Of a stretch of DNA of 64,000 nt, positions 1 to 7,973 are shown one piece after another. How positions within the stretch are numbered: the first letter of the stretch is position 1; each line of letters starts with the position of its first letter. Position numbers and translations under genes: made by a program. The DNA comes from Massilia sp. Bi118 (GTDB lineage: Bacteria > Pseudomonadota > Gammaproteobacteria > Burkholderiales > Burkholderiaceae_D): contig NZ_CAKKMV010000010.1 of assembly GCF_918697865.1 (NCBI RefSeq), positions 1-64,000 of the forward strand. The letters run 5' to 3'. The notes under the pieces were generated by a model, which was not told the DNA's origin, searched no databases, and saw nothing but the letters and a program-made list of their open reading frames with translations.

Positions 1-35
1 GGATGGAGGTGGTGGCGGAGTTGTTGGGCGAGTGA
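1..35 (+). CDS. Possible C-terminal end of a gene entering from the left
   Basis: The frame ending in TGA at 33-35 reads EVVAELLGE before the stop, which looks like an ordinary helical protein C-terminus. It is followed at once by a hairpin, as gene ends here often are. Only about 11 codons are inside the window, so no family can be named, and chance coding is possible. Confidence 0.3.
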   Translation, partial: MEVVAELLGE

Positions 36-54
36 CCCCCGCCTTCGCGGGGGG
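35..54. repeat. Short REP-like hairpin
   Basis: CCCCCGC and GCGGGGG are separated by a four-base loop. The core (CCCCGCGAAGGCGGGG in reverse complement) matches one arm of the longer element at 57336-57425, so this looks like a half copy of the same dispersed palindromic family. It lies downstream of the BrkB-like gene and could also slow transcription, but no T-run follows on either strand. Confidence 0.4.
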
Positions 55-81
55 CATGCAGGGCAATGCCCGGAATGCCAA

Positions 82-1104
82 TCAGGCGTTCTGGCCCACA
101 GCCACGCCCAGCCGCCGATCCGGCGCCCCGGCCGTACGCCGGTCCCGCGACCCCGAAGTCCTGCGCTCGCGCATGCGCCGCTCCGGACGGCCATCCGGCA
201 AATCGCCCAGCGGCGACACCTCATTCTCCTTGGCGTCCTTGCGCAAGCTGCCCATCTGGATCGCGTACTGGCGCGCGAATTCGGCGCCGAGGAAGAAGAT
301 CTGCGCCGAGTAATACACCCACAGCAGCAGCGCGATCAGTGAGCCGGCCGCGCCGAAGCTGTCGGTGGTGCCGCTGTTGCCGATGTACAGGCCGATCGCG
401 AACTTCCCCAGCGTCCACATGAGGGCGGTGCCGAGCGCGCCGATGGTGACGTCGTGCCAGGACAGCTTGATGCGCGGCAGCAGCTTGTAGATGGCGCCGA
501 ACATGACGGCGATCACCAGGAAGCTGAAGAGCGAGGCGACCCAGCCCAGGACGATGGTGGCGTCATGCCACATGCCGCCGATGAAGTCTTCGACCACGTT
601 GAGGCCGGCCGATATCACGAGCGAGGTCATCAGTAGCAGGGCCAAAGTCAAAATCAGGCCGAACGACAGCAGCCGGGTGCGCACCGTGTCCCACCAGCCG
701 GCGTCCTTCGGCGGCGGCACGTCCCAGATCTCGTCCAGGCTGTCCTTCAGTTCGGAGAAGGCGCTGGTCGCGCCGACAATCAGCAGGACGCCGGCAACGA
801 TGGTCGCGAACAGGCCGCTGTCCTTGTTGCGGGCGCCGGCCACGATCGCCTGTATGGTCTCGGCGCCCTTCGGGCCGACCAGGTGGCGCAGCTGGCCCAT
901 CAGCTGCCCCTGGGCCGCTTCGGTACCGTAGAAAAAGCCGGCGACGGCAATCACCAGCACCAGGATGGGGGCAAGCGAGAACAGCGAGTAATAGGCGAGG
1001 GCCGCGCCCTTGCTCGCAGCGCGGTGTTCCATCCATTCCGTCACCGAGCAGCGCATCACGTGCATGAGCTTGCGGGGGGGCGGCAGCCATTTTTTTAGAT
1101 CCAT
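82..1104 (-). CDS. YihY/BrkB-family inner-membrane protein
   Basis: A 340-residue protein of the YihY/virulence-factor BrkB family (once called ribonuclease BN, a name since reassigned). The family motif AAxKGAALAYYSLFSLAP is near residues 29-46, followed by about six hydrophobic segments to residue ~280. The cytoplasmic C-terminus (about 60 residues) is unusually rich in Arg and Asp, with ERR/DRR repeats. The start is supported by GGAGGAAG seven or eight bases upstream of the ATG. The transport or enzymatic role of the family is not settled. It is monocistronic as far as can be seen, next to an ompA-type gene on the same strand but separated by a hairpin terminator. Confidence 0.9.
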   Translation of the reverse strand: MDLKKWLPPPRKLMHVMRCSVTEWMEHRAASKGAALAYYSLFSLAPILVLVIAVAGFFYGTEAAQGQLMGQLRHLVGPKGAETIQAIVAGARNKDSGLFATIVAGVLLIVGATSAFSELKDSLDEIWDVPPPKDAGWWDTVRTRLLSFGLILTLALLLMTSLVISAGLNVVEDFIGGMWHDATIVLGWVASLFSFLVIAVMFGAIYKLLPRIKLSWHDVTIGALGTALMWTLGKFAIGLYIGNSGTTDSFGAAGSLIALLLWVYYSAQIFFLGAEFARQYAIQMGSLRKDAKENEVSPLGDLPDGRPERRMRERRTSGSRDRRTAGAPDRRLGVAVGQNA

Positions 1105-1124
1105 ATCGCTTCCTCCAAAACAGG

Positions 1125-1144
1125 AACGCGCCCGAAGGCGCGTT
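1125..1144 (-). terminator. Hairpin terminator after the OmpA-family gene
   Basis: A perfect 8-bp stem (AACGCGCC/GGCGCGTT) with a CGAA tetraloop lies 44 bases past the stop codon of the minus-strand OmpA gene. The bases following on that strand include TGTTTTGG, a weak U-tract, so it is probably an intrinsic terminator. Confidence 0.6.
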
Positions 1145-1187
1145 GATTGCGGTCAGCAAGGGAGCGTGGAGACTCCCATGATGCCTG

Positions 1188-2219
1188 TTACTGCACGCGG
1201 CGTTCGATGGTGATCTGCTCGACCTCGACGCGGCGGTTCGGCGCCAGGCACTCGATCAGCTCCGACTTCTTCTTCTGGTTGCAGTCGGTGACAACCGGGT
1301 CTGCTTCGCCTTTGCCGCTGGCACGCAGGCGGTTGGCATCGATGCCCTTGCCGACCAGATAGTCCTTCACGGCGTTGGCGCGGCGCTCGGACAGCTTCTG
1401 GTTGTACTTGGTCGAACCCAGGCGATCGGTATAGCCGGTGATGTCGACATTGGTGATCGAGGTGTCGGCTTGCAGGGCAGCGGCGATCTCATCCAGCTTC
1501 GGCGCCGGCAGGATCACGGTAGCCTTGTCGAATTCGAAGGTCTTGCTGGCGTCCAGGGTCACCTTCTCGAAGCGGGCCGGCGGCGGCGGGGCCGGTGCCG
1601 GTTCCGGCGCCGGGGCCGGTGCCTGCGCGACCGGGGTCGGCTCGACCACCGGAGCCGGTGCCGGCGGCGCCGGCGGCGGGTTGAAGGCGTAGATCAGGCT
1701 GAAGCTGACGTACTTGGTCAGGGCCTTCGAGAAGCCGAACTTGTCGTCGTCGTTCAGGTTGCTCTTCATGGCGCGGCCGTCCAGCTGCACCGACCAGCGG
1801 TCGTTCAGGCTGGCCTGCACACCCAGGCCGGCGGTGTAGTAAGGCGACCAGCCGGAAGCCTTGAAGCCCGGACGGGTTGCGCGGTCACGCTCGCCACCCA
1901 CACCGACCAGCAGGAACGGACGGATCTGCTTACGCGACAGCATCAGCAGTGCGTCGACGCCGACCACGGTCTGGCGGTACTTGGTGAGATTGTTGTCGGC
2001 ACGCGCTTCGGTGGCGCCGATCTGGATGTCCCACAGCGGGTGCACCGGCTTACCGAATTTCAACCCGCCGCCCCAGTCCTTGTCGCCGACGCCGAAATCG
2101 TGGTCCGGCTTGATGCCGACGACGGTCGGTGCGATGTACCACGACGGGTTGATGACTTCTTGAGCCAGCGTCGAACCAGCCGAGCAGAGCAGGGCAGCAG
2201 CAAGAGCGATCTTCTTCAT
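1188..2219 (-). CDS. OmpA-family outer-membrane protein
   Basis: A 343-residue protein with a signal peptide (MKKIALAAALLCSAGSTLAQ), an N-terminal region of about 180 residues consistent with an eight-stranded beta-barrel, a Pro/Ala-rich linker (residues ~185-225) and a C-terminal OmpA-like peptidoglycan-binding domain (FEFDKA, ITGYTDRLGS, NQKLSERRA, NRRVEVE). It should span the outer membrane and tether it to peptidoglycan. A GTG three codons upstream (base 2228) sits at better distance from GGGAG than the ATG at 2219, so translation may start there; the signal peptide works with either. It is encoded alone with a terminator behind it. OmpA-type proteins are often abundant, and the long AT-richer leader fits a highly regulated gene. 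Confidence 0.93.
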   Translation of the reverse strand: MKKIALAAALLCSAGSTLAQEVINPSWYIAPTVVGIKPDHDFGVGDKDWGGGLKFGKPVHPLWDIQIGATEARADNNLTKYRQTVVGVDALLMLSRKQIRPFLLVGVGGERDRATRPGFKASGWSPYYTAGLGVQASLNDRWSVQLDGRAMKSNLNDDDKFGFSKALTKYVSFSLIYAFNPPPAPPAPAPVVEPTPVAQAPAPAPEPAPAPPPPARFEKVTLDASKTFEFDKATVILPAPKLDEIAAALQADTSITNVDITGYTDRLGSTKYNQKLSERRANAVKDYLVGKGIDANRLRASGKGEADPVVTDCNQKKKSELIECLAPNRRVEVEQITIERRVQ

Positions 2220-2228
2220 ATTATTCAC

Positions 2229-2828
2229 AGGTAACTCCCATAGGTTGTAAAAGTACTGACATCGCGTGCCTAGCAGTGATGTTGTGGTCAAGAATACAAG
2301 CCCGTGTGTCCAAGGGTCCGTGCGGTACCGCACCTAGCCACCCGTGTTTGTGACAATTACGCAACGCGGCAGTTCCCTTTTTGCCCTGCTCAGCCATTAA
2401 ATTCGGTTTAAGATGCCCGATCGTCGCTCTTTGTCGGCCATTTATTTCCCCGACGGAAGATTGAACGGGCGGAAGCATTTCCGAAATGAATTGTTTCTAT
2501 TTGTAATAATTGCAGGATCGGCAAGTCACATCCCTTCACCTGGTTCCGGAATGTCAGCGTTTCTACAGGCAGCCCTTGCCGGGCATGCCATAAAAACCGT
2601 CGGTTTTCCCCGTTTTACGCAATTATGCGCCTGTGCCGCGTCAATACGGCATTGGAAAAATAACTTTGAGAAATTTTCGGCAATGTTGGCTGGCGCACAG
2701 AAGCCCGGGTCTGATGCAGGCAATCTTGTATCCAGTTAAGCGGAACCGGCAAGTTGTCTCAGGGTCATACAGATAAACGCCGGTCCGGGCCATACCGAAC
2801 ACAGTCTCATAACATGGAGTAAACCAAC
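2229..2828. other. AT-richer intergenic region between divergent genes
   Basis: About 600 bases separate the ompA-like gene (leftward) and the winged-helix gene (rightward). No convincing coding frame was found: short open frames here lack ribosome binding sites and family features. It contains a perfect 14-base palindrome, GTGCGGTACCGCAC, near 2320-2333 in the ompA leader, and several AT-rich stretches (about 2495-2515) that could serve as promoters. I could not pick a single sigma-70 promoter with confidence. Confidence 0.5.
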
Positions 2829-3434
2829 ATGCATGCAGCGACTCACCACAATGCGGTGCAAGGCGACACCAGCGCAGTGCACACGTCCAGCAACTCTGCA
2901 CTGATCGAACGTGTCCCGCCCCAGCCGACCGAGCGCGCCCCGATTTCGCTGGCGCCGATCGAGCGCGTGCGGTCGACCTCGGCCACCCAGCGCCGTATCG
3001 AAAACATGCAGAAGCTGATTGGCGAGCTGCAAACGCATGAAATGCTTGCCGACGAGATCGCCTGGTTCCTGAAATTCTCGCCGTCGGGCGCCCGCAAATA
3101 CATCCGCGACCTGCGTGAAGCCGGCGTGATCGAACTGGCCCGCTACATCGAGGGCACCGCCACCTACCTGGGCAAGGCGGTCTACCGCATCTCCCCGGAT
3201 CCGGAGCGCGTCAAGGCCTTCCTGGCCGCGATCTGCCAGCCGAAGCGCGAAGGCGCCGCCCCGCGCAAGGAGCGCCCGGGCCTGCGCGAGCAGAGCATGG
3301 CCGGCACCGGCCGCCACTTCCACATTCTGGCCGACGACACCCACTACGCGATCCGCGTGAACCGCAGCCCGGTCACCCGCGATCCGCTGGTCGCAGCCCT
3401 GTTTGGCCCGGCCCCGAGCCAGGTTGCCAAATAA
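2829..3434 (+). CDS. Winged-helix DNA-binding protein, function unknown
   Basis: A 201-residue protein whose middle part (residues ~58-115) reads as a helix-turn-helix with a wing: LADEIAWFLKFSPSGARKY, then IRDLREAGVIEL and a short beta hairpin. The first 55 residues are polar and probably disordered. After a basic linker the C-terminus (residues ~155-190) may form a small beta domain (HFHILADD, HYAIRVNRSP). A GGAG lies upstream of the start. It is a single-gene unit closed by a strong terminator. The fold points to a transcription regulator, but no effector domain or target can be named. Confidence 0.75.
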   Translation: MHAATHHNAVQGDTSAVHTSSNSALIERVPPQPTERAPISLAPIERVRSTSATQRRIENMQKLIGELQTHEMLADEIAWFLKFSPSGARKYIRDLREAGVIELARYIEGTATYLGKAVYRISPDPERVKAFLAAICQPKREGAAPRKERPGLREQSMAGTGRHFHILADDTHYAIRVNRSPVTRDPLVAALFGPAPSQVAK

Positions 3435-3521
3435 GGCAGTCCGATCCGGCCCAGCACCGAATCTGCCCTGACCCGTACGCGGCCTTGACGGCTGCCATGC
3501 GAGGAAACGGCACGATGCACG

Positions 3522-3550
3522 CCACCGCCCACGGGCGGTGGTTTTTTTTT
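3522..3550 (+). terminator. Strong intrinsic terminator
   Basis: CCACCGCC/GGCGGTGG forms a GC-rich stem followed directly by nine T residues on the plus strand. It closes the winged-helix transcription unit about 90 bases after its stop. Confidence 0.9.
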
Positions 3551-3627
3551 GCAATTGAAAAACCGATAAGGGTTCCCATATGCGGCGGGAAGCGGCAAAC
3601 CGCCGCGCTGCCAACACAGGAGAACCC

Positions 3628-4407
3628 ATGTTACCGAGTGCCGAATCGCTGGAAGGAAAGCCCGTACCCCAAGTAACTTTCAAGGCCCGCCCGGGCGACG
3701 AGTGGCGCGACATCACGAGCGACGAGCTGTTCAAGGGCAAGACCGTGGTCGTGTTCGCCCTGCCGGGCGCCTATACGCCCACCTGTTCGAGTGCCCATCT
3801 GCCACGCTATAACGAACTGGCGCCGGTTCTGCGCGAAAATGGGGTCGACGACATCGTCTGCATCACCGTCAACGATCCTTTCGTCGTCAACGAATGGCAG
3901 CGCAGCCAGGAAGCGGACAACATCACCATGATCCCGGACGGCAACGGCGACTTCAGCGAAGGCATGGGCCTGCTGGTGGACAAGCGCGAGCTCGGCTTCG
4001 GCAAGCGCTCCTGGCGCTATTCGATGCTGGTGAAGGACGGCATCGTCGACAAGATCTTCATCGAGCCGGACAAGGAAGGCGACCCCCTCGAAGTGTCGGA
4101 TGCCGACACCATGCTCCGCCACATCAATCCGGAGGCCAGGCCGCGCGAGCCGGTGGTCATGTTCTCCAAGCCCGGCTGCCCCTACTGCGCGCGCGCCAAG
4201 GCCGTGCTGAAGGCGAAGGGAATCACCTACACGGATATTTCCCAGGACCAGAAGATCAATACCAGCGTGCTTCGCGCCGTGTCTGGCGAAATGACCTGGC
4301 CGCAAGTCTTCATCGGCGGCACCCGGATTGGCGGCGCGGAGGCGGTCGAGGCGCACTTTGCGCCCCCGGCCGGCGGCGGCGCAGCCGACAGCGCGGCGAC
4401 TGCGTGA
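3628..4407 (+). CDS. Peroxiredoxin-glutaredoxin hybrid (Prx5/Grx)
   Basis: A 259-residue fusion protein. Residues 1-165 form a peroxiredoxin-5-type domain with the peroxidatic Cys in TPTCSS (C53). Residues ~172-245 form a glutaredoxin with CPYC (184-187) and the cis-Pro WPQVFI motif. The family reduces hydrogen peroxide and organic peroxides in the cytoplasm, with glutathione recycling the peroxiredoxin through the attached glutaredoxin. The start at 3628 follows AGGAG; an upstream in-frame ATG lacks a binding site. The stop codon overlaps the next start (TGATG), so the downstream metallopeptidase is translationally coupled. Confidence 0.93.
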   Translation: MLPSAESLEGKPVPQVTFKARPGDEWRDITSDELFKGKTVVVFALPGAYTPTCSSAHLPRYNELAPVLRENGVDDIVCITVNDPFVVNEWQRSQEADNITMIPDGNGDFSEGMGLLVDKRELGFGKRSWRYSMLVKDGIVDKIFIEPDKEGDPLEVSDADTMLRHINPEARPREPVVMFSKPGCPYCARAKAVLKAKGITYTDISQDQKINTSVLRAVSGEMTWPQVFIGGTRIGGAEAVEAHFAPPAGGGAADSAATA

Positions 4408-5282
4408 TGGACACCGGCGCCGCCCTCGTCTGTGCCGCCATCGCAAGCGGGCTGCTGCTGGCCTGGGGCATGCCGCGCTGGCGCCTGCGCCAGGCGCTGG
4501 CCCGTCCGCTGAGCAGCGCCCAGCTGGGCATCATCGAGCGCAACGTCGTGCAATACCGGGGCATGCCGGCGGCCATGCGCGAGCAGCTGCAGGGCCTGGT
4601 CAAGCGCTTCCTGCACGAGAAGACCTTCGTCGGCTGCGCCGGGCTGGAGCTGACCGAGGAGATGCGGGTGACGATCGCGGCCCAGGCCTGCCTGCTGCTG
4701 CTGAATCGCAGGACCGGGGTCTATCCCGGCCTGCATGCGGTGCTGGTGTATCCGGGCGCCTTCCTGGTGCCGCGCAAGCAGGTGGACGCCGGCGGCGTGG
4801 TCACCGAGACGCGCCAGGATCTGCTGGGCGAATCCTGGGGCGACGGCCGCGTGATCCTGTCCTGGGACCATGTGCGCCGCGCCGGCCACGACCCGGAAGG
4901 CGCGCAGAACGTGGTGCTGCACGAGTTCGCGCACCAGCTGGACAGCGAATCGGGCAGCACCAATGGCGCGCCCATCCTCGGCAGCGCCGAGCGTTATCAA
5001 CGCTGGTCGGAAACCCTGGCGCGCGATTTCGCACAATTACAGCGGGATACCTGGTGGGGCTACCGCGACGTGCTCGACCCCTACGGCGCCAGCAGCCCGG
5101 CCGAATTCTTCGCGGTCGCCACCGAGAGTTTCTTCGAGCAGCCGCACGCGCTGGCGGCGCGCCATCCCGAGCTCTACGCCGAATTCGAACGCTATTTCCG
5201 CGTCGACCCGCGCGACTGGTTCCCGCAGCCGCAATGGCAGGAAACGGAGCCGCACGGGCTGGTCTACGGGCAGTGGCAATAA
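4407..5282 (+). CDS. MtfA-like zinc metallopeptidase (M90)
   Basis: A 291-residue protein of the M90/MtfA family with the zinc-binding HEFAHQLD motif at about residues 172-179 and the downstream family motif ASSPAEFFAVATESFFE. In Enterobacteria MtfA has aminopeptidase activity and binds the Mlc repressor. Here an N-terminal hydrophobic segment (residues ~4-20) may be a membrane anchor, as in several homologues of this family from other phyla. The ATG overlaps the stop of the peroxiredoxin-glutaredoxin gene, which argues for a joint role in stress response. Whether an Mlc-like partner exists cannot be seen here. Confidence 0.9.
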   Translation: MDTGAALVCAAIASGLLLAWGMPRWRLRQALARPLSSAQLGIIERNVVQYRGMPAAMREQLQGLVKRFLHEKTFVGCAGLELTEEMRVTIAAQACLLLLNRRTGVYPGLHAVLVYPGAFLVPRKQVDAGGVVTETRQDLLGESWGDGRVILSWDHVRRAGHDPEGAQNVVLHEFAHQLDSESGSTNGAPILGSAERYQRWSETLARDFAQLQRDTWWGYRDVLDPYGASSPAEFFAVATESFFEQPHALAARHPELYAEFERYFRVDPRDWFPQPQWQETEPHGLVYGQWQ

Positions 5283-5385
5283 TCGAGCGTTCAACAATGC
5301 CCCAGGGCAAGGCGCATTGTCGAAGACAGTACGATAGTACGGCGAGACGATGCAACGCCGCCATGGGGTATTGTTGGGCGCTCGA
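5283..5385. repeat. ~100-bp imperfect palindromic repeat, copy 1
   Basis: The ends TCGAGCG and CGCTCGA are inverted repeats. The complementarity continues inward through GTTCAACAATGCCCC / GGGGTATTGTTGGGC and GGCGCATTGTC / GACGATGCAACGCC to a centre of GTACgatAGTAC. The whole element matches the copy at 7324-7424 over nearly its full length. It follows the metallopeptidase gene directly and could fold into one long hairpin in RNA. No transposase is encoded within it. Confidence 0.85.
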
Positions 5386-5463
5386 CAGCGTGCGTTTGCG
5401 TACAGAGAGCAGGCCGCTACGCGCGCATGCTCTGCAGTACTGAAGAATCCAGGAGGATTACAC

Positions 5464-6018
5464 ATGTCCATGATCATTGCAGGGCACTTCCAGTTGCAGG
5501 AGGAGGTCGAGCGGGCCCGCCGCGCGCTCCTCGACGCCGGCTTCTCGAGCGAACGCATCAGCGGCTTCTATCTCAGCCAGCCGGGCCAGCACGACCAGAC
5601 CCCGATCGGCGGCGATCATATCCAGTCGCCGGGCGCCAGGGAAACGCCGGAAGGCCTGGCCAAGGGCGCGAGCGCCGGCGCCGCGGTCGGCGCGGTGGCG
5701 GGCGCGGCGACGGCGCCGGTGACCGGGCCGCTGGGCCCCATCGTCGGCGGCCTGGTCGGCGCCCACGTGGGCTCGCTGTTCAGCTTCTCCAAGATGAAGG
5801 AAGCCGGCGAGAAGGAAGAGGGCGGCCGTGCGCCGATTGAAAACCGCCACGCCGGCATGCTGGTCGCGGTGGCTTTCGACGACACCGGCCTCGAAAGCCA
5901 GGCGGTCGACGTGCTGCGCGGCCTGGGCGCCACCCAGATCGAGCGTGCGCGCGGCAATATTGTCGACGGCGACTGGGCCGACTTCGACCCGGGCAGCGCA
6001 CCGGACATCATCCGCTAG
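5464..6018 (+). CDS. Glycine-zipper stress-type protein
   Basis: A 184-residue protein starting after AGGAGG. Residues 1-40 (MIIAGHFQLQEEVERARRAL) and 130-165 look like the two halves of a general-stress-protein 17M / YflT-like alpha-beta domain. Between them (residues ~70-110) lies a Gly/Ala-rich stretch (GASAGAAVGAVAGAATAP) typical of glycine-zipper membrane-interacting segments. The probable role is envelope or osmotic stress, by analogy only. It stands between the palindromic repeat and phaB, with its own likely promoter. Confidence 0.75.
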   Translation: MSMIIAGHFQLQEEVERARRALLDAGFSSERISGFYLSQPGQHDQTPIGGDHIQSPGARETPEGLAKGASAGAAVGAVAGAATAPVTGPLGPIVGGLVGAHVGSLFSFSKMKEAGEKEEGGRAPIENRHAGMLVAVAFDDTGLESQAVDVLRGLGATQIERARGNIVDGDWADFDPGSAPDIIR

Positions 6019-6032
6019 GCAAGATTTTTCGT

Positions 6033-6046
6033 TTGAGCTGCATCAA
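6033..6046. promoter_or_regulatory. FNR/ANR-type site upstream of phaB
   Basis: The sequence TTGAGCTGCATCAA matches the FNR consensus TTGAT-N4-ATCAA in nine of ten conserved bases. It lies 78 bases before the phaB start, a reasonable place for an activator site. This suggests induction when oxygen is low; it has not been tested. Confidence 0.55.
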
Positions 6047-6124
6047 AGCTCAGCCTGATGGCAATCCTAGACTCGGTATTTCCCGCCGCGTATTCGCGGC
6101 CTTACCGACGACAGGACGACAGCC

Positions 6125-6883
6125 ATGCACGATGATAAAGCGGCGACGAAAGTAGCCTTGGTAACGGGCGGAATGGGTGGACTGGGCACGGCGATCTGCC
6201 GGCGCCTGCACGACGAGGGCTTCCGGGTGGCGGCGACTCATTCGCCGTCCAATCCCACGCCGGAAGCCTGGCTGGCGGCCCAGCGCGACGACGGTTACCG
6301 CTTCAAGGCCTACAAGGTCGACGTCACCGACTATGGCGATTGCGAATGGATGATGCAGAAGCTGCTGGCCGAGATGGGACGGCTGGACGTGCTCGTCAAC
6401 AATGCCGGCATCACCCGCGACCGCAGCCTGCGCAAGATGAGCCTGGATGACTGGCAGGCCGTGCTGCGGGCCGACCTCGACAGCGTCTTCAACCTGAGCA
6501 AGCAGGCGATAGAGCCGATGATGGCGCGGCGCTGGGGCCGGGTAGTGAACATCTCCTCCGTCAACGGCCAGCAGGGCGCCTTCGGCCAGGCCAACTACGC
6601 CGCCGCCAAGGCCGGCATGCACGGCTTCACCAAGGCGCTGGCGCTGGAAATGGCGCGCCATGGCGTCACCGTGAACACGGTCTCGCCCGGCTACCTGCGC
6701 ACCAAGATGGCCGAGGCGGTCCCGGCCGACGTCATGAACGAGCGCATCCTGCCGCAGATCCCGATGGGCCGCCTGGGCGAGCCGGACGAGGTGGCGGGGC
6801 TGGTCGCCTATCTCGTGTCGGAAGAGGCCGCCTTCATGACCGGGGCGAACCTGGCCATCAATGGCGGGCAGCACATGTATTAA
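6125..6883 (+). CDS. phaB: Acetoacetyl-CoA reductase (SDR family)
   Basis: A 252-residue short-chain dehydrogenase that closely resembles PhaB, which makes (R)-3-hydroxybutyryl-CoA from acetoacetyl-CoA with NADPH for polyhydroxybutyrate synthesis. Visible motifs are the Rossmann glycine motif TGGMGGLG (residues ~14-21), NNAG (~91-94), the catalytic Ser in NISSVNGQQGAFGQ, YAAAK with Tyr/Lys (~159-163) and the C-terminal GANLAINGGQHM typical of PhaB. No phaA or phaC gene is nearby. An FNR-type box lies upstream. Its stop overlaps that of the convergent DksA-like gene by four bases. Confidence 0.92.
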   Translation: MHDDKAATKVALVTGGMGGLGTAICRRLHDEGFRVAATHSPSNPTPEAWLAAQRDDGYRFKAYKVDVTDYGDCEWMMQKLLAEMGRLDVLVNNAGITRDRSLRKMSLDDWQAVLRADLDSVFNLSKQAIEPMMARRWGRVVNISSVNGQQGAFGQANYAAAKAGMHGFTKALALEMARHGVTVNTVSPGYLRTKMAEAVPADVMNERILPQIPMGRLGEPDEVAGLVAYLVSEEAAFMTGANLAINGGQHMY

Positions 6884-7269
6884 GCGCGCGGGTTGCGCTC
6901 CGAGCGCGTCTGGCAGGCGATGCACAGGCGCGCTTCGGGTCGGGCCAATAATCGCGAGGCGCCTATGGGCTGGCCGCAGACTTCGCACAGCCCATAGCTG
7001 CCGTCCTCGAACCTGGCCAGCGCATGGCGCAGCACCTGCAGTTCGGCCGCGTGATGGCCGGCGGCCTCGCGGCTGAGGTCGTTCAGCAGGCGCACGGTGG
7101 CGCGGTCGAGCGGGGAAGATTCCACTTCAGAGACCGGCAGCTCGCCCTCGACAGCGGGCGCCGCTTCCATGCTTTCCAGCGCGCGCAGGCGCTGTTCCAG
7201 CATGGCTTTCAGGAGGGGCAACTGTTCCGGATCCAGCGCCTGGGGCTGGACAATAGGATTGACGCTCAT
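6880..7269 (-). CDS. TraR/DksA-type zinc-finger protein
   Basis: A 129-residue protein with a coiled-coil-like N-terminal part (residues ~15-85) and the C4 zinc finger CEVCGQPI ... LCIAC near the C-terminus. This is the general layout of DksA/TraR proteins, which insert into the RNA polymerase secondary channel. It is shorter than DksA (about 150) and may act on other promoters or be a stand-alone paralogue. It converges with phaB. The palindromic repeat copy 2 lies just upstream of its start region. Confidence 0.87.
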   Translation of the reverse strand: MSVNPIVQPQALDPEQLPLLKAMLEQRLRALESMEAAPAVEGELPVSEVESSPLDRATVRLLNDLSREAAGHHAAELQVLRHALARFEDGSYGLCEVCGQPIGASRLLARPEARLCIACQTRSERNPRA

Positions 7270-7323
7270 TGGAAGGTCCCCCGAAAAAGCCGACTCGCGG
7301 AGGACCAGTGTAGCGCAAACTTA

Positions 7324-7424
7324 CAGCGTTCAACAAAGCCCTCAGGGCAAGGCGCACCGTCGAAGACAGTACTCTAGTACGGCGAGACGGTGCAACGCCG
7401 CCCTGGGGGCTTTGTTGGACGCTG
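7324..7424. repeat. ~100-bp imperfect palindromic repeat, copy 2
   Basis: The ends CAGCG/CGCTG are inverted, then GTTCAACAAAGCCC / GGGCTTTGTTGGAC, then GGCGCACCGTC / GACGGTGCAACGCC, with centre CAGTACTCTAGTAC. It is the same element as 5283-5385. Differences between copies are often compensated on the opposite arm (for example ATTG/GATG versus ACCG/CGGT), so the hairpin itself appears to be maintained. It lies between two minus-strand genes. Confidence 0.85.
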
Positions 7425-7439
7425 CTGCCGTTGACGTGT

Positions 7440-7958
7440 TTAAGCCGGCGGTGCCTCGTGCACGGCCACCACATCCAGCTGGGTCTTGAGCTGGTCCACG
7501 GCGGCCAGGATGGGCACGACCTGGCCGGTGGCGGCCGCGGCGGCCAGCCCCAGCAGGCGGGCGACCAGGGTGATGCCGTCGCCGATGCGGGTGATCTTCT
7601 TGATCTTGTCGGCGGCGTCCGCGGTGAGCGCCACCAGGTGGGCTTGCGACTGGCCGAGGGGCGCGACGATGCAGGCCGCGGCGTCGGCATACAGGCGGTT
7701 GGCGCGCTGGCGCAGCTCGATCTCGGCGTCCAGCAGGGCGCGCGCCACCGATTGCTCCGCTTCCGGCACCTCGCCATGGTGCTGCTCCTGGCTGCGCCGG
7801 ATGTCGCGCATGACCCGTTCGTGGATGCTGTCGGCGCAGGCGGACAGGCGGTCGGCCAGTTCCTCGACCTGCTTCGCGGTGGAGAGCGCCTGGGCCGGGG
7901 TCTGCGCTTCCGGCTTGCCGGGCGCCGCCGGCAGGTTCGCGGGTTTGTCGTTAGCCAT
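7440..7958 (-). CDS. Helical protein of unknown function, partner of a lipoprotein
   Basis: I do not recognise this 172-residue protein. The first 25 residues are Pro/Ala-rich, residues ~30-120 look entirely helical (ELADRLSACADSIHERVM; LDAEIELRQRANRLYADA), and a hydrophobic Ala-rich helix follows (ARLLGLAAAAATGQ, ~135-150). There is no signal peptide. It lies 15 bases after the lipoprotein gene with the same direction, so both are probably co-transcribed and may work together at the inner face of the envelope. The palindromic repeat lies just behind it. Confidence 0.7.
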   Translation of the reverse strand: MANDKPANLPAAPGKPEAQTPAQALSTAKQVEELADRLSACADSIHERVMRDIRRSQEQHHGEVPEAEQSVARALLDAEIELRQRANRLYADAAACIVAPLGQSQAHLVALTADAADKIKKITRIGDGITLVARLLGLAAAAATGQVVPILAAVDQLKTQLDVVAVHEAPPA

Positions 7959-7973
7959 GTGGTTTCCTCGAGG

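Noticed and set aside
2413..2739. Short plus-strand frame of 108 codons in the ompA upstream region
   Set aside because: No ribosome binding site, no recognisable domain, Ala/Ser/Phe composition typical of non-coding DNA.
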